A stretch of 64,000 bases of DNA from Ustilago trichophora (Eukaryota > Basidiomycota > Ustilaginomycetes > Ustilaginales > Ustilaginaceae). Below, in pieces: positions 51,095 to 60,465 of the stretch. The notes beneath the pieces are model-generated. The model searched no databases, was not told the origin of the DNA, and saw only the letters and a list, made by a program, of their open reading frames with translations. Position numbers and translations under genes: made by a program. How positions within the stretch are numbered: the stretch's first letter is position 1; every line of letters begins with the position of its first letter. The stretch is from contig OOIN01000025.1 in the NCBI GenBank assembly GCA_900323505.1, positions 434,001 through 498,000 of the forward strand, in the 5' to 3' direction.

Positions 51095-51161
<67 letters not shown>

Positions 51162-51342
51162 AGGTCGGGAAGAGCCGTTAAGGAAGAGTGAGAAGAGCCG
51201 GTTATCACTTCGGATCGGATCTTCCGACTGGCCTTGTTACCACGACCATTCCACCATCACAGTCTGCTGGATCGCAGCCTTTGCACTTCTCACACGTTTC
51301 GGATCAGAACCGTACCTGCTGACTCGGTACTTGCGACACACA
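50628..51342. promoter_or_regulatory. Divergent promoter, AKR1 / RMD1-like, with 65-A tract
   Basis: A 715 bp interval between two divergent genes. Its main feature is an uninterrupted run of 65 A at 51096-51160. Long poly(dA:dT) exclude nucleosomes and are typical of constitutive promoters, but this length is extreme. GGATCGGATC repeats lie near 51214. No gene is seen. Confidence 0.5.
51096..51160. repeat. Poly-A tract, 65 bases
   Basis: A perfect run of 65 A on the + strand, 180 bp before the RMD1-like start codon. Flanks show no obvious target-site duplication or retroelement end, so a processed-copy tail is not supported. Real length may be uncertain because such runs assemble poorly. 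Confidence 0.85.
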
Positions 51343-53046
51343 ATGCTGCGCTCAGCAACAGCAACTCTCAAGACGGCTACTCACCCTCGTCTCTCGAGCA
51401 GCGCACTCAGAACCGCACCTCAAGCTCGACTCATCTCATCCTCTGCCCTCAGACTGCGCAACGATGACTCTCCTAGCGGCTCAAGAAAAGTCAAGTCTCC
51501 CTCGACGTCCAACACAGAGGTGAACGCTTCCGTCCAGACTGCGCGGTCTTCCGCAGGCGCGGGCACCAGCCGCCCTGCTTCCTCGTCATCATCATCAACT
51601 GCTTCGACGTCAAAGCCAGTACAAATCTCTTACAACCCTCCAAACAAGGGTACCACCGGCGGAGGATCTATCACCCTCAACCTCCCTCCTCAGCTCGTCC
51701 AAGCCATGTCACGCAAGAAGAACGTCGCCCCCACAAAGACTTCTTCGGCTCGTGCCAAAGCGCAGGCTTCAAAAGCGCTGAGGCAGACGCTGCCAGAGCC
51801 CACCACGGGTGAAGTCTATGCTTGGGCAACTGCCTACTCCTATTCGTTTTCCGAGCTGATCCGCTCTGGTCGTCTACCCCCCAACTATCAGATCTTTGAA
51901 GACAACGAGGTGATTCACATTCCTCAATGGCCTCTTCCCTCTTCCACGACTGGAACAGCTACGAGCTCTTCGACCGCGGCATCGACGTCGTCTGCTACGG
52001 GATTGAATGCATCTTTGGGCAGGGGCGAAGTATTTATCTTCCGCTCTGGATCGTACGTCACATGGGGCCTGGACGAGGAACAAAGCCAGCGCTTCTTGAG
52101 GAACGTCATTCAGGGTAGGGATCTCAAGCATCAGGTCGAGGTCGGAAGGTACCAGCAGATTGGTGATGAGGCAATGGACTACCTCTATGCATCGTCGCAG
52201 CTTACTCGCGTACAGGGCGACATCATCGTCATTGGTCAGCCGCCCAAGTCGTTCGATGCCGAAGCTGAGACTGCATCCGACGAGACCAGCTCAGACTCCA
52301 TTTTCTCCGAAGAAGTCGAAACATTCGAAGAAACTTCACCTCCCGTCACACCCGTCTCGCCTTCTGCATCATCCTCCACAAGCAACAGCACATCCACTTC
52401 TTCCACCCCCTACACATCCTTTGGCACCGAATGGACTCCAACCTTAGCCCGTCTCGCCTTTTCCCAAGGCCTCGCACGATCCGCCCGACTCTCGGTCCAA
52501 GAAAGCTCTCTCTCCACCTTCCTCTCCACTCTCTCAGCCATTCCTGCCCAGCTCGAAACCGCCGGCTCCGTCCCCCTCTCCCGCACCTCCACCATCAAGC
52601 ATACGGGTACCCTCCTCCGTCTGCGCCAAACCGCCAACTTGGACAGGGACAATTTCTATGACGAACCCGAAGTCTACTGGGAAAACTCCAAGATGGAAGA
52701 TCACTATCGTTCCATCTGCCACAGCCTCGATATCGGACAGCGATTTGAGACGCTGAATGAGAAGCTTGATCACTGCGAGAATCTGTTGGGGGTCGTGAGG
52801 GCGTTGCTGACGGAGAAAACGACACACAGGATGGAGTTGATCATCATCGGACTCATCGCGTTCGAGGCTGGGTTGGCACTGTTGGGTCACGGTTGGGTTC
52901 CAACGCCAGAGAATGTTAGGGGTTGGTTCAACGATGTTAAGGAATACTTTTCGCCATCGACGGCTACGGTAGTGGACGGTGAGAGAGTAGATGGATCCGC
53001 AACGATGGAGGTACCACCACCGACGGGTAAAGCTCACCTCGTCTAA
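51343..53046 (+). CDS. RMD1: RMD1/RMND1-family (DUF155) mitochondrial protein
   Basis: A 567-residue protein with an Arg/Ser/Ala-rich, acid-poor N-terminus suitable as a mitochondrial presequence (MLRSATATLKTATHPRLSSS, then LISSSALRLR). Residues ~60-150 are disordered Ser/Thr. The DUF155 domain spans about residues 150-550 with landmarks EVYAWATAYSYSFSEL, FIFRSGSYVTWGLDEEQ, VGRYQQIGDEAMDYLYASSQL, FYDEPEVYWENSKMEDHY, and DHCENLLGVVRALLTEKTTHRMEL, which ends in a C-terminal hydrophobic segment (IIIGLIAFEAGLALLGHGW). Family members act at the mitochondrial inner membrane; human RMND1 supports mitochondrial translation. A Ser/Thr insertion lies inside the domain (about 330-360). The frame extends upstream of 51343 without an ATG. 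Confidence 0.85.
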   Translation: MLRSATATLKTATHPRLSSSALRTAPQARLISSSALRLRNDDSPSGSRKVKSPSTSNTEVNASVQTARSSAGAGTSRPASSSSSSTASTSKPVQISYNPPNKGTTGGGSITLNLPPQLVQAMSRKKNVAPTKTSSARAKAQASKALRQTLPEPTTGEVYAWATAYSYSFSELIRSGRLPPNYQIFEDNEVIHIPQWPLPSSTTGTATSSSTAASTSSATGLNASLGRGEVFIFRSGSYVTWGLDEEQSQRFLRNVIQGRDLKHQVEVGRYQQIGDEAMDYLYASSQLTRVQGDIIVIGQPPKSFDAEAETASDETSSDSIFSEEVETFEETSPPVTPVSPSASSSTSNSTSTSSTPYTSFGTEWTPTLARLAFSQGLARSARLSVQESSLSTFLSTLSAIPAQLETAGSVPLSRTSTIKHTGTLLRLRQTANLDRDNFYDEPEVYWENSKMEDHYRSICHSLDIGQRFETLNEKLDHCENLLGVVRALLTEKTTHRMELIIIGLIAFEAGLALLGHGWVPTPENVRGWFNDVKEYFSPSTATVVDGERVDGSATMEVPPPTGKAHLV

Positions 53047-53257
53047 TCCTTCCCATATCATCATGCCATGCATTCTGTATACACACCTCTCTTCTAACTT
53101 CACCACCACACACAATTACACACACGCACACACACACACTGCTCCTCTTTCGTCTTCACTTCTTCGTCCACTGCATGCATCACATTGCCTTTGCGTTGTG
53201 CCTCTCCAAAACCTAGGAGACGTCTGCCTTTATTTCCCTTCACTAAAGCGTCCTAGG

Positions 53258-56200
53258 TCACAGGGATGGCAGAACATTGACCGAGTGTACCGAGCTCACA
53301 AAGACCAACCGTTCCGCTGACTCTTCCCTCGAATCTTCCGTTGCGGCCAAAGGCTCCTCGACGAGTACCAAGAAGCCATACACACCGGGACTTAAGAAAG
53401 TGACTCCCCATTCCACCGTCTTCTCTTCACCTCTCGACATGACTTGCTCTCGTCCTCCTCTTCCTCTGCTTGTCGAGGCGGCGAACGAGCCGTCGGAGAG
53501 CAAAACGTTTTCCAGCAACGCTGCGTCTGGTGGACCTCCCGATGAGGACCAAGTAGGCACGAGTCGTATCAGCGGTTTGATTGGCCTACTAAGTCGATTC
53601 GTCAAATGGGCGGTGACGGTGATAAAGCTCTCAGCATGTACCGCCCCTCCTTGTTCCGATTCGTTGAAGAAGAGCCGGAGTCGTATTGGATCCTTTTCAA
53701 GGTGTTTTTGCGAAGTTGGATCTAGAATTAGACCTCCCGATGAAACAAGCCCTCGCAAGGGGAGTTCGCCCGTTCGCACAACATCTTCTCCCTCTCCAAA
53801 CGCTGAATCTTGAAATCCAAACGTGTAACAAGACGAAGAAGAGGGTAAAGTGCGCCAGCTTCCAGAAAGTCGAGAGAAAACAGCCTCTCGATACCAGAAG
53901 TTCTTTCGTGTCTCCAACTCTTCCGACTTGGCGAGCTGGATTTTGGAGACGATGAATTGTCGGTTGCTTCCCTCGGCCCAGATCGAGGGGATCGGTGGGA
54001 ACGTTGCCCCCTTCCCTTCGATAGAGGACGAGGAAGAGGAGGGGAGGAACGTTTTCCCAGTGGCAGGATCCAACTCGATCCTAGGCTGCGGAAGTGCCAC
54101 CCTGGTAGAAGCCCCAGCACGCAAGACCTTATAGAGGTGCAACGGCACCACTCCACCAGTATTAAGTGAGATGCGCAGCAAGACATCCTCCCTATGCTGG
54201 TTGGAAAGGTCCAATGTGAGCAAGCTGTACTCTTCATCATCTGCTTCTGGTTCCACTTCCGGTTCGATCACTTTCACCTCCTTCATCCCGCCTTCCTCTT
54301 CCTCTGAAGCCCTGACGACATCCAACCTCGTATACTTCTTCCCAAACGTCTTGAGCAGAGCCGGAATCGAGTCGCCCGAAGCCAACACTTCCTTGGTCAG
54401 CCGCGCCGCCTCCCCAGCTTTCACAGGTCCTACCCTCAACCCTCTACACACTACCACTTCATGAACTGTCATCCTGAATCCCAACTCTACCTTTCTCATA
54501 TTCACCTTTGTCCCCGCATCCGTACCCACACCACTGTGGAGTCTATCCCAATCGACATTTCCATACTCTACACTGATCCCTGCGCTCGTGCATCCGATTT
54601 TGCCTCTCACCTGAATCAGGAACGTTTTGCTTGCCCCTGGCTCGATTCTGACCCCGGAAGCAGGCAGATTTCCAGGTTGCGATAGAACGGGTTGATGGAC
54701 CAGATCCCACTCTATTTCGTGTACGTCTTGGGGTAAAAGCTCGCCAGAACTGAGCGCATGTTTCGCCGAATCGCTCACATCGTCGGTGAATGAGAGGTGG
54801 ATAAAGTTGACCTCGAGGGAGGGGGAAATGTTCTGCAGTTCGAGGTGGAGGGTGACCAGCTCGCCTTCGTACAAGTCGACGGCTTGCATGGGCTCCAACT
54901 CGGCACAGAATGCAGACAGAGTCGGTTGGGCAGGTACAACATTTACCTCCAACCATTTCCCTTTCCCTACATCTGAACCTCCAGAAATGGTCGAAGGAGA
55001 TCTCTGCTTGATCACAGAGCTCCGTGCATCGAGACCGGCAACTTTGAGTCGCGTCTTGCGATCGTCCAGTTCAGCAGCCTGTTTGCGGCGCTGTTTTGCA
55101 TTCTCCTCGTCGTAGATGGGCAGCAAGAATGTTTGAGTCTCGGTACATCCGCCTGCGAGGGCTAGATTGATGCCCTTGATCGTGACTTTACCCGTCTCCT
55201 TGGCGACACCAGACAGGCGGACGGTCTGAAACGAGTACGGAGGGATAGAAACTCGCTCAGCTTCAGTTGGGATGAAGCCCGCACCTTCGCCTACGAGCGC
55301 GATGGTATCGATGTGCAGTTCGACGGCAAATGGGTTCTGCAGAGTTGCCATGACGTGAAGTGGTTCTCCTTGCACGGCTACCGCCTTTGCTTTACCACCA
55401 GTAATACCGGCGGGATTCCAAAAGAAAGGATTGTTCAAGCCCGCCACACCCTCTTCCCCCTTGACACTAGACGAGGCAGGGAGGAGGAGCTTTCCATCCT
55501 TCTCGAGGGGCATCTTCTCCGGCGTGAGAGGTAGCAGTTCGAGACTGCAGAGCGGTTCCGGTGGACCCCAATATTTGACAGAAAGATCTTGTGCCCCAGC
55601 CCATCGAGCAGCTTGAATGCTGCGCTGCATGCCAATCATCAGATCCCTCTGCTCTTCTGGTTCCAGCAAAGCATGGAAATCACGCAGCAGAATAGCGCTA
55701 AAGAAGGCCATCCCTACATAGTCTGAGAGCAGCTCTGCGATGGAGATAGATTCTTTGAGGAGGAGAATCTGCTGTTCCGTCCATCCAAAAGGCGCTTCTT
55801 GCGCCATCTCGAGTGGAGTCAAGAGCGCCACCTCGGGAGCCTCACTCGATTTGTTCGACTGCCTCCACTCTTCCGATCCTCCGAGAGCAGGAGAGGCATA
55901 TGCACTGCGCAACCCCTCCGAAGCTTTCGACAGAATGTGATACGGCGGAATGTTGCACAGCGGATCTACCTCGACATGGATCCCGTACGTTTCGCAAATC
56001 TGCATGGCCAGCACGAGCACCGCTTCTGGTCCACGGCCCAATGAGTCGTAGGTGGTTTGGGCGACAATGTTGCCCACCAACTCTTCCGCATCTTTGCCAA
56101 ACTGGTTTTGCTCCAGTATCGGCAGGGAAGCAGTTGTTGGCGGTTTCGCATTGACCCTCTTTGCCTTCACCAGCAAATTGACTATCGTCGACTGCAGCTG

Positions 56201-58228
56201 TCGCAGCAGATGTGCTTCTCTACGGGAGAATCCGATGCAGCCAAAGATGGCCGTGAGCGTACCTAGCAAAGTGATCTGGTCCGTAGGCTTGAGGGCGATG
56301 ATCGAATGCGAGAGGGCCGAACTGGCTGCCGCGGCAATGTCGTGTCTCGCGATTCCGGACATGGAGGTGAGAGAGAGATACATGGCGTTTGTCGGCTTCT
56401 CCTCGGCCAACGCTGGCGGAACACCACCGTATACGAGCTGGTCAAAGCATTCGCCGTTCCATCCACCGGACGCCCACACCGCCAGCAGGAACCGTGCGTA
56501 CTGCGTGCAGGCACTCGCATGGATCAACGGATGCGTGTAATCCCTTGGTGAGTCGTTCGTCACACTCCGCACTGGTTCAAGTAAGACACTCGGTGGAGCA
56601 AGACATTTCGAGTAAATCACCACTGCGATGGTATACGCTTCGGCGATCTCTCCCCAGCTCTGCTTTGCATAAGGGCGTGCGATGCCGTCTTTGTCCTTTT
56701 CTTTCTCTTTTTCCTTTGCGGTTGTTGTAGACCAAGGCAAATCGAAGCAAGGCGCTTTTTCAAGTACGACGCCACCCATGCGAGAAACGAGCACGCGCGC
56801 GACGGAGAAGCCTTCGAGAGCGCTAGCGAACCAAACGGCGTCTTGGCCACCTGCGAGAGCCCGTTCTTTGCCCAATGCGGTAAGCGCGACAGAGTAGCCT
56901 TCGAGGGCGTCCCACAAGTTGCCGGAGAGAAGGTGGAGGTCGGCTTTGACTTTGGTGTAGCGGCCCGTGCCGGTGGGGCCGGTGCCGGCGGCAGAGGTGA
57001 TGCGCTTGGCGGATTTTTTGTTCGCGTTCGCGGCGAGGATCTTGCTCCTCGTAGTATTTTCTGAAGTAGGCGAGGAGGTGGTGGAAGTTGGCGAGCCAAG
57101 GTCAAACGGGTGAGATCCGCCGCCGACAGCACTGGAGGGCCGGGAAGAAGTAGGAGTAGAGGTTCCTGTCCCAGCATCACCACTGCTGCTGAAGGCGGTG
57201 AAGAGACTCGACGCTCGACTTGCTGCAGCTCCAAAGCCAGCTGCAGTGCTTGTCTTGCTCAACCACGATCCAGTGGAAGCGGAAGAAGCAGCAGAGGCGG
57301 TCGAGTATCTGTTGGTCGTAATCCCATCGAGCGTCTCTCGGGGCGTTTCTAACGGTGTGCCTTCCAGCCCGGTCACGATGTGATCCAGTCCATCCAGAAT
57401 ATTGGCCACCAACTCGGCGAGAAGCGTCTTGAGGTAGAACCGCACATCCTTTCCATCCTTCCGTACGGCGGGGAAGATGATAAGTCCACCGTCCCTCTGA
57501 GCTGAGAATCCGGCAGCATCCGGTGACGCCGGCACTTTTGGTGAAGCCGATGCATTTGCTGCTGTCCCACTTGCCACATCCCCCTCCGCTGTCGCCGGTC
57601 TACTAGTTCCACTTAGGGGAGATGGTGACCTCTGACCAGCGTTGATCTTTGCAGCCAATACGTCCTTGATCGAGCTCAAATCGACCGTCTCTGGTCTCTT
57701 TGCACCCGAATCGAATCCAAACACCCTATGCACCAGCGCTCCCGGATGCAACTCTCTGAGTGCTGAGGCACTTGTCTCGAGCTCGTGCCTGTGGAGCATG
57801 TTGTTGGAGCATGTTGCTATGCCGAGTGCGCCAAGCACCTGCCTGTGCATGTTGAATGGTGCTAGGAAGGCATGGTCCGGGTCGTAGCTCGTCACGAACG
57901 AAAGGTGAATCTCTCCAGTCTGAAGGATGGGCGAGGAGGAGGAGGAAGATGAGCCGGAGGGAGTACTACTTCCAGTTGTGCTAGCGGCGGCGGCAGCAGC
58001 GGCTCGACGTCTAGCCGAGCAGCTGGAAGGAAGATCGGCCAATCGAACCGTCTCGAACGAACGCACATAGTCGCACCACTTTGCAAAGTCGGTTTCGGAG
58101 ACCCCGCCTACGGGCGCCAGTAAGATGCGAAGTTTGGCATGGTCGATAAAGCTGCGTCCGCCGATGGGGGAAGGTGTGGGTGCTGCTTGATATCCACCCT
58201 GCTGCTGATGGTGGTGATGTGCCGCCAT
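53258..58228 (-). CDS. TRS120: TRAPPII subunit Trs120
   Basis: A 1656-residue subunit of TRAPPII, the exchange factor complex for Golgi Rab GTPases of the Ypt31/Rab11 class. N-terminal landmarks are FIDHAKLRILLAPVGGV, IHLSFVTSYDPDHAFLAPFN, then a Ser/Thr/Ala-rich insertion and KVKADLHLLSGNLWDALEGYS. Next is the TPR-like region with AYTIAVVIYSKCLAPPSVLLEPVR and the helical AEEKPTNAMYLSLTSMSGIA. The C-terminal half has Ig-like strands (PLHVMATLQNPFAVELHIDT; VNFIHLSFTDDVSD; NRLSRPIKPLIRLVPTW), typical of Trs120/TRAPPC9. It is longer than yeast Trs120 (1289) because of low-complexity insertions. The start codon ATG at 58228 is followed by an HHHH-QQQ run. It converges with RMD1 at 212 bp. Confidence 0.9.
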   Translation of the reverse strand: MAAHHHHQQQGGYQAAPTPSPIGGRSFIDHAKLRILLAPVGGVSETDFAKWCDYVRSFETVRLADLPSSCSARRRAAAAAAASTTGSSTPSGSSSSSSSPILQTGEIHLSFVTSYDPDHAFLAPFNMHRQVLGALGIATCSNNMLHRHELETSASALRELHPGALVHRVFGFDSGAKRPETVDLSSIKDVLAAKINAGQRSPSPLSGTSRPATAEGDVASGTAANASASPKVPASPDAAGFSAQRDGGLIIFPAVRKDGKDVRFYLKTLLAELVANILDGLDHIVTGLEGTPLETPRETLDGITTNRYSTASAASSASTGSWLSKTSTAAGFGAAASRASSLFTAFSSSGDAGTGTSTPTSSRPSSAVGGGSHPFDLGSPTSTTSSPTSENTTRSKILAANANKKSAKRITSAAGTGPTGTGRYTKVKADLHLLSGNLWDALEGYSVALTALGKERALAGGQDAVWFASALEGFSVARVLVSRMGGVVLEKAPCFDLPWSTTTAKEKEKEKDKDGIARPYAKQSWGEIAEAYTIAVVIYSKCLAPPSVLLEPVRSVTNDSPRDYTHPLIHASACTQYARFLLAVWASGGWNGECFDQLVYGGVPPALAEEKPTNAMYLSLTSMSGIARHDIAAAASSALSHSIIALKPTDQITLLGTLTAIFGCIGFSRREAHLLRQLQSTIVNLLVKAKRVNAKPPTTASLPILEQNQFGKDAEELVGNIVAQTTYDSLGRGPEAVLVLAMQICETYGIHVEVDPLCNIPPYHILSKASEGLRSAYASPALGGSEEWRQSNKSSEAPEVALLTPLEMAQEAPFGWTEQQILLLKESISIAELLSDYVGMAFFSAILLRDFHALLEPEEQRDLMIGMQRSIQAARWAGAQDLSVKYWGPPEPLCSLELLPLTPEKMPLEKDGKLLLPASSSVKGEEGVAGLNNPFFWNPAGITGGKAKAVAVQGEPLHVMATLQNPFAVELHIDTIALVGEGAGFIPTEAERVSIPPYSFQTVRLSGVAKETGKVTIKGINLALAGGCTETQTFLLPIYDEENAKQRRKQAAELDDRKTRLKVAGLDARSSVIKQRSPSTISGGSDVGKGKWLEVNVVPAQPTLSAFCAELEPMQAVDLYEGELVTLHLELQNISPSLEVNFIHLSFTDDVSDSAKHALSSGELLPQDVHEIEWDLVHQPVLSQPGNLPASGVRIEPGASKTFLIQVRGKIGCTSAGISVEYGNVDWDRLHSGVGTDAGTKVNMRKVELGFRMTVHEVVVCRGLRVGPVKAGEAARLTKEVLASGDSIPALLKTFGKKYTRLDVVRASEEEEGGMKEVKVIEPEVEPEADDEEYSLLTLDLSNQHREDVLLRISLNTGGVVPLHLYKVLRAGASTRVALPQPRIELDPATGKTFLPSSSSSSIEGKGATFPPIPSIWAEGSNRQFIVSKIQLAKSEELETRKNFWYREAVFSRLSGSWRTLPSSSSCYTFGFQDSAFGEGEDVVRTGELPLRGLVSSGGLILDPTSQKHLEKDPIRLRLFFNESEQGGAVHAESFITVTAHLTNRLSRPIKPLIRLVPTWSSSGGPPDAALLENVLLSDGSFAASTSRGRGGREQVMSRGEEKTVEWGVTFLSPGVYGFLVLVEEPLAATEDSREESAERLVFVSSVHSVNVLPSL

Positions 58229-58667
58229 GATGGGGAGGGGAGAAGTTGCACCCGATCAGGCGGACTGCAGTGTCAATGGCTTCCCACTATCTTTCTCTGT
58301 AGCTTCCAAAGCTTGCTGATGGCTCCAGGAACGAGTCGAAGGCGAATGAGGGAAGAAGTTTGGTGTAGAAGAGGGAAGGATTGAGCGTGTGACAGTGACC
58401 TGTCAAAAGGGTGTGGAGTCGCACATGTTCCGACTTCCTGCAATTGAACCGTGCGGCCGAATTTTGTACCGTGTCAAATCGTCACGCTCTTCACACTTTT
58501 GTACCAAAAAAAATTCCTCAAAACGCTCCGCCAAAAGCGACAGCTTTTGCTCGCGTGGCATCGTCTGTCAAGCCAGCCCCTGAAAAGCATTACAAACCTT
58601 GCCATTGGCCCAGCAGAACCTCTTTCGGCGCCTTGTCTGATGTTACATTGTCATCGTTGCGTCTAGT
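58229..58667. promoter_or_regulatory. TRS120 promoter and PI-PLC-X 3' flank
   Basis: A 439 bp interval upstream of TRS120. It includes an A8 run at 58505-58512 and no recognisable gene. The part next to 58667 should be the 3' UTR of the PI-PLC-X gene. Confidence 0.45.
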
Positions 58668-59798
58668 CTACAGTAGAAGCATCATACAGGTCGTTCCAAG
58701 CATCATAGTGACCAACCAGCCTTGTTCGACTACTCTGGATGCTACACTACTTGAGTGCACCGCTATACCAGTAGCCGCTTCGGTCGTGACATTGTTCAAC
58801 AGCCTCACCGCATCCACGGGACCCCCATCCTTGGGCAGATCCGAGAAGTTAACCAGCACAAAAGTAGGTCTTGTACCACCATGCCGTTCTGTACAGTTCT
58901 CAAACCCGCTTATCACCCCTACAGCGCCTTGGGCTGCATTCACATGTTCCAACAGATCCTTGTCCGGATACTTGATCCCGATCCCTGTCACTTCGTCGTT
59001 CAAAAAATGATTGATCAACCCCAAACGCTCCTTTGGCCTACTACCTCTATCAACACTACAGTTGAATGGCAGAGTCGTTTGATCGTATGCATTTTCCCAA
59101 ACACTCCCGAACTCGTTGATGATGTAAGGATACTTAATAAAGTCCGCTCCTCGATCCAGGAACATCACCAGAGTCTGGTTCTTCTCTCGCATCTGACCAT
59201 ACGTCGGCCAATCGTGCCTAACCATGCTGGCCTTAGGTGGAATATACGCCCTCTTGTGCGCATTGACACTTTCAAACCCACTCGCCCAATTTTCGATAGC
59301 CACCCCTTCCGGATTGGTCAAGAGCACGCTAACAATCTCTTCCGGATGCGCATCCATCCAATTCAAAATCTCGCGCAGCCAATCTTCCAAGTATCCCCCA
59401 TTTTGAAGGTAGCAGCTGGTATGACAAAGCGAGACGCCAGATGGATTCGAGGCGGATGGAGAGGTCCAGGGATGACCTTGAGCTTGCAGAAGACGGATTC
59501 CAAGATCGAGCTGGGCGGTTAGGTTCATGTGCTGGTTGTCTACTATGTAGGGTCCTATTGCCATTGAGTCGTGGGCGCCGAGTTGGACTATGTCTGCATA
59601 GGAGACGTTGTCGAAAGAAGCAGTGGTGTCTGAGCGTTGAGATGGTCCGATTGAGGGCACGTGGCGGTTCAGCCAGGACCAGCCGGTGGGAGCAAGGGCA
59701 GGTGTGGGTAGTGCCGAAGCTAGGACAGCACTTGAAAGCAGTGCCAAGAGGTGTACACCTTTCGTTGTGAATCTTTCGTCTCTGAAAGAAAGCTTCAT
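58668..59798 (-). CDS. Secreted PI-PLC-X-domain protein, probably GPI-anchored
   Basis: A 376-residue protein of the phosphatidylinositol-specific phospholipase C X-domain fold. Residues 1-30 are a signal peptide (VHLLALLSSAVLASALPTP). The fold begins with YADIVQLGAHDSMAIG, whose His lies where the catalytic His of the family sits; other landmarks are LDLGIRLLQAQGH, SGVSLCHTSCYLQNGG, EDWLREILNWMDAHPEEIVSVLLTN, DRGADF, and GVISGFENC. The C-terminus is hydrophobic after a small-residue Ser/Ala stretch (SSSVASRVVEQGWLVTMML...LLL), the arrangement of a GPI-anchor signal. Substrate is inferred: it could cleave phosphatidylinositol or GPI, or act on another phosphodiester. It is single-exon. Confidence 0.85.
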   Translation of the reverse strand: MKLSFRDERFTTKGVHLLALLSSAVLASALPTPALAPTGWSWLNRHVPSIGPSQRSDTTASFDNVSYADIVQLGAHDSMAIGPYIVDNQHMNLTAQLDLGIRLLQAQGHPWTSPSASNPSGVSLCHTSCYLQNGGYLEDWLREILNWMDAHPEEIVSVLLTNPEGVAIENWASGFESVNAHKRAYIPPKASMVRHDWPTYGQMREKNQTLVMFLDRGADFIKYPYIINEFGSVWENAYDQTTLPFNCSVDRGSRPKERLGLINHFLNDEVTGIGIKYPDKDLLEHVNAAQGAVGVISGFENCTERHGGTRPTFVLVNFSDLPKDGGPVDAVRLLNNVTTEAATGIAVHSSSVASRVVEQGWLVTMMLGTTCMMLLL

Positions 59799-60465
59799 CT
59801 CTGGAAAAAAGAAAGACTTGAATCTGTTCTTCTATGCTCCTGTCATCGGGAGTTCTTAAGGGGAGGAAGAGCTTCGATGTGCTATCCTTTCGTTTCTAAC
59901 GGCTCCTGTTCATGGTGGTGGCAGCAAACAACCCTTCCAGCTGTCGCTTCCGCCGCTTCACCCTCTCACAGCAGCCACAACTAGACCGCAGTTCCATCTG
60001 CGTCCATCCACGTACTGTATTGTACACCGCTCAACAAGGTTGCCGTCCTCTCGGCAATCCACCTTACAATGATAAACGCGGGGTACCGATAGGGGGTCTA
60101 TGCAGTTTTGCAGGCAAATGCCGGCAAAAGAAAATCAATTTTTTTAAAAAAAACCCCCGGAATTCAGACAGAAAAATGAACCGAAAAAGAAAAGGCCAGG
60201 TTTCTCAACACGCCCAGGCCGTTAGTGTACCACAAGCATGGATCTGCACGCACACGTGAACAGCTCTCTGGACACACTTTTGCCGACATACTGCAGTGTA
60301 AGAGCACATGCATCGACGAAAGGGAGATGTCAGAACCTTGCCTGACCATTACAGTGCGAATGAATGAATGAATGAATGTTCACAGTTTAAACCTGAACCG
60401 GCGCTTTGACAAAGATAAGTAAATGAGATACGAGCCGGATCAACCACGAGGTGCGTAGTGTCTGT
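59799..60465. promoter_or_regulatory. PI-PLC-X promoter and NIT2 3' flank
   Basis: A 667 bp interval. It holds a TACTGTATTGTAC stretch near 60012-60024, A7-A8 runs near 60143, a GAAT tetranucleotide run at 60358-60378 and a CACGTG core near 60252. No gene is supported. Confidence 0.45.
60358..60378. repeat. Tetranucleotide repeat (GAAT)n
   Basis: Five GAAT units in the 3' flank of the GATA-factor gene. Confidence 0.85.

Noticed and set aside
51096..51160. Poly-A tract as the tail of a retrotransposed copy
   Set aside because: No flanking target duplication, no adjacent reverse-transcriptase or gene remnant; a promoter homopolymer or assembly artefact is simpler.
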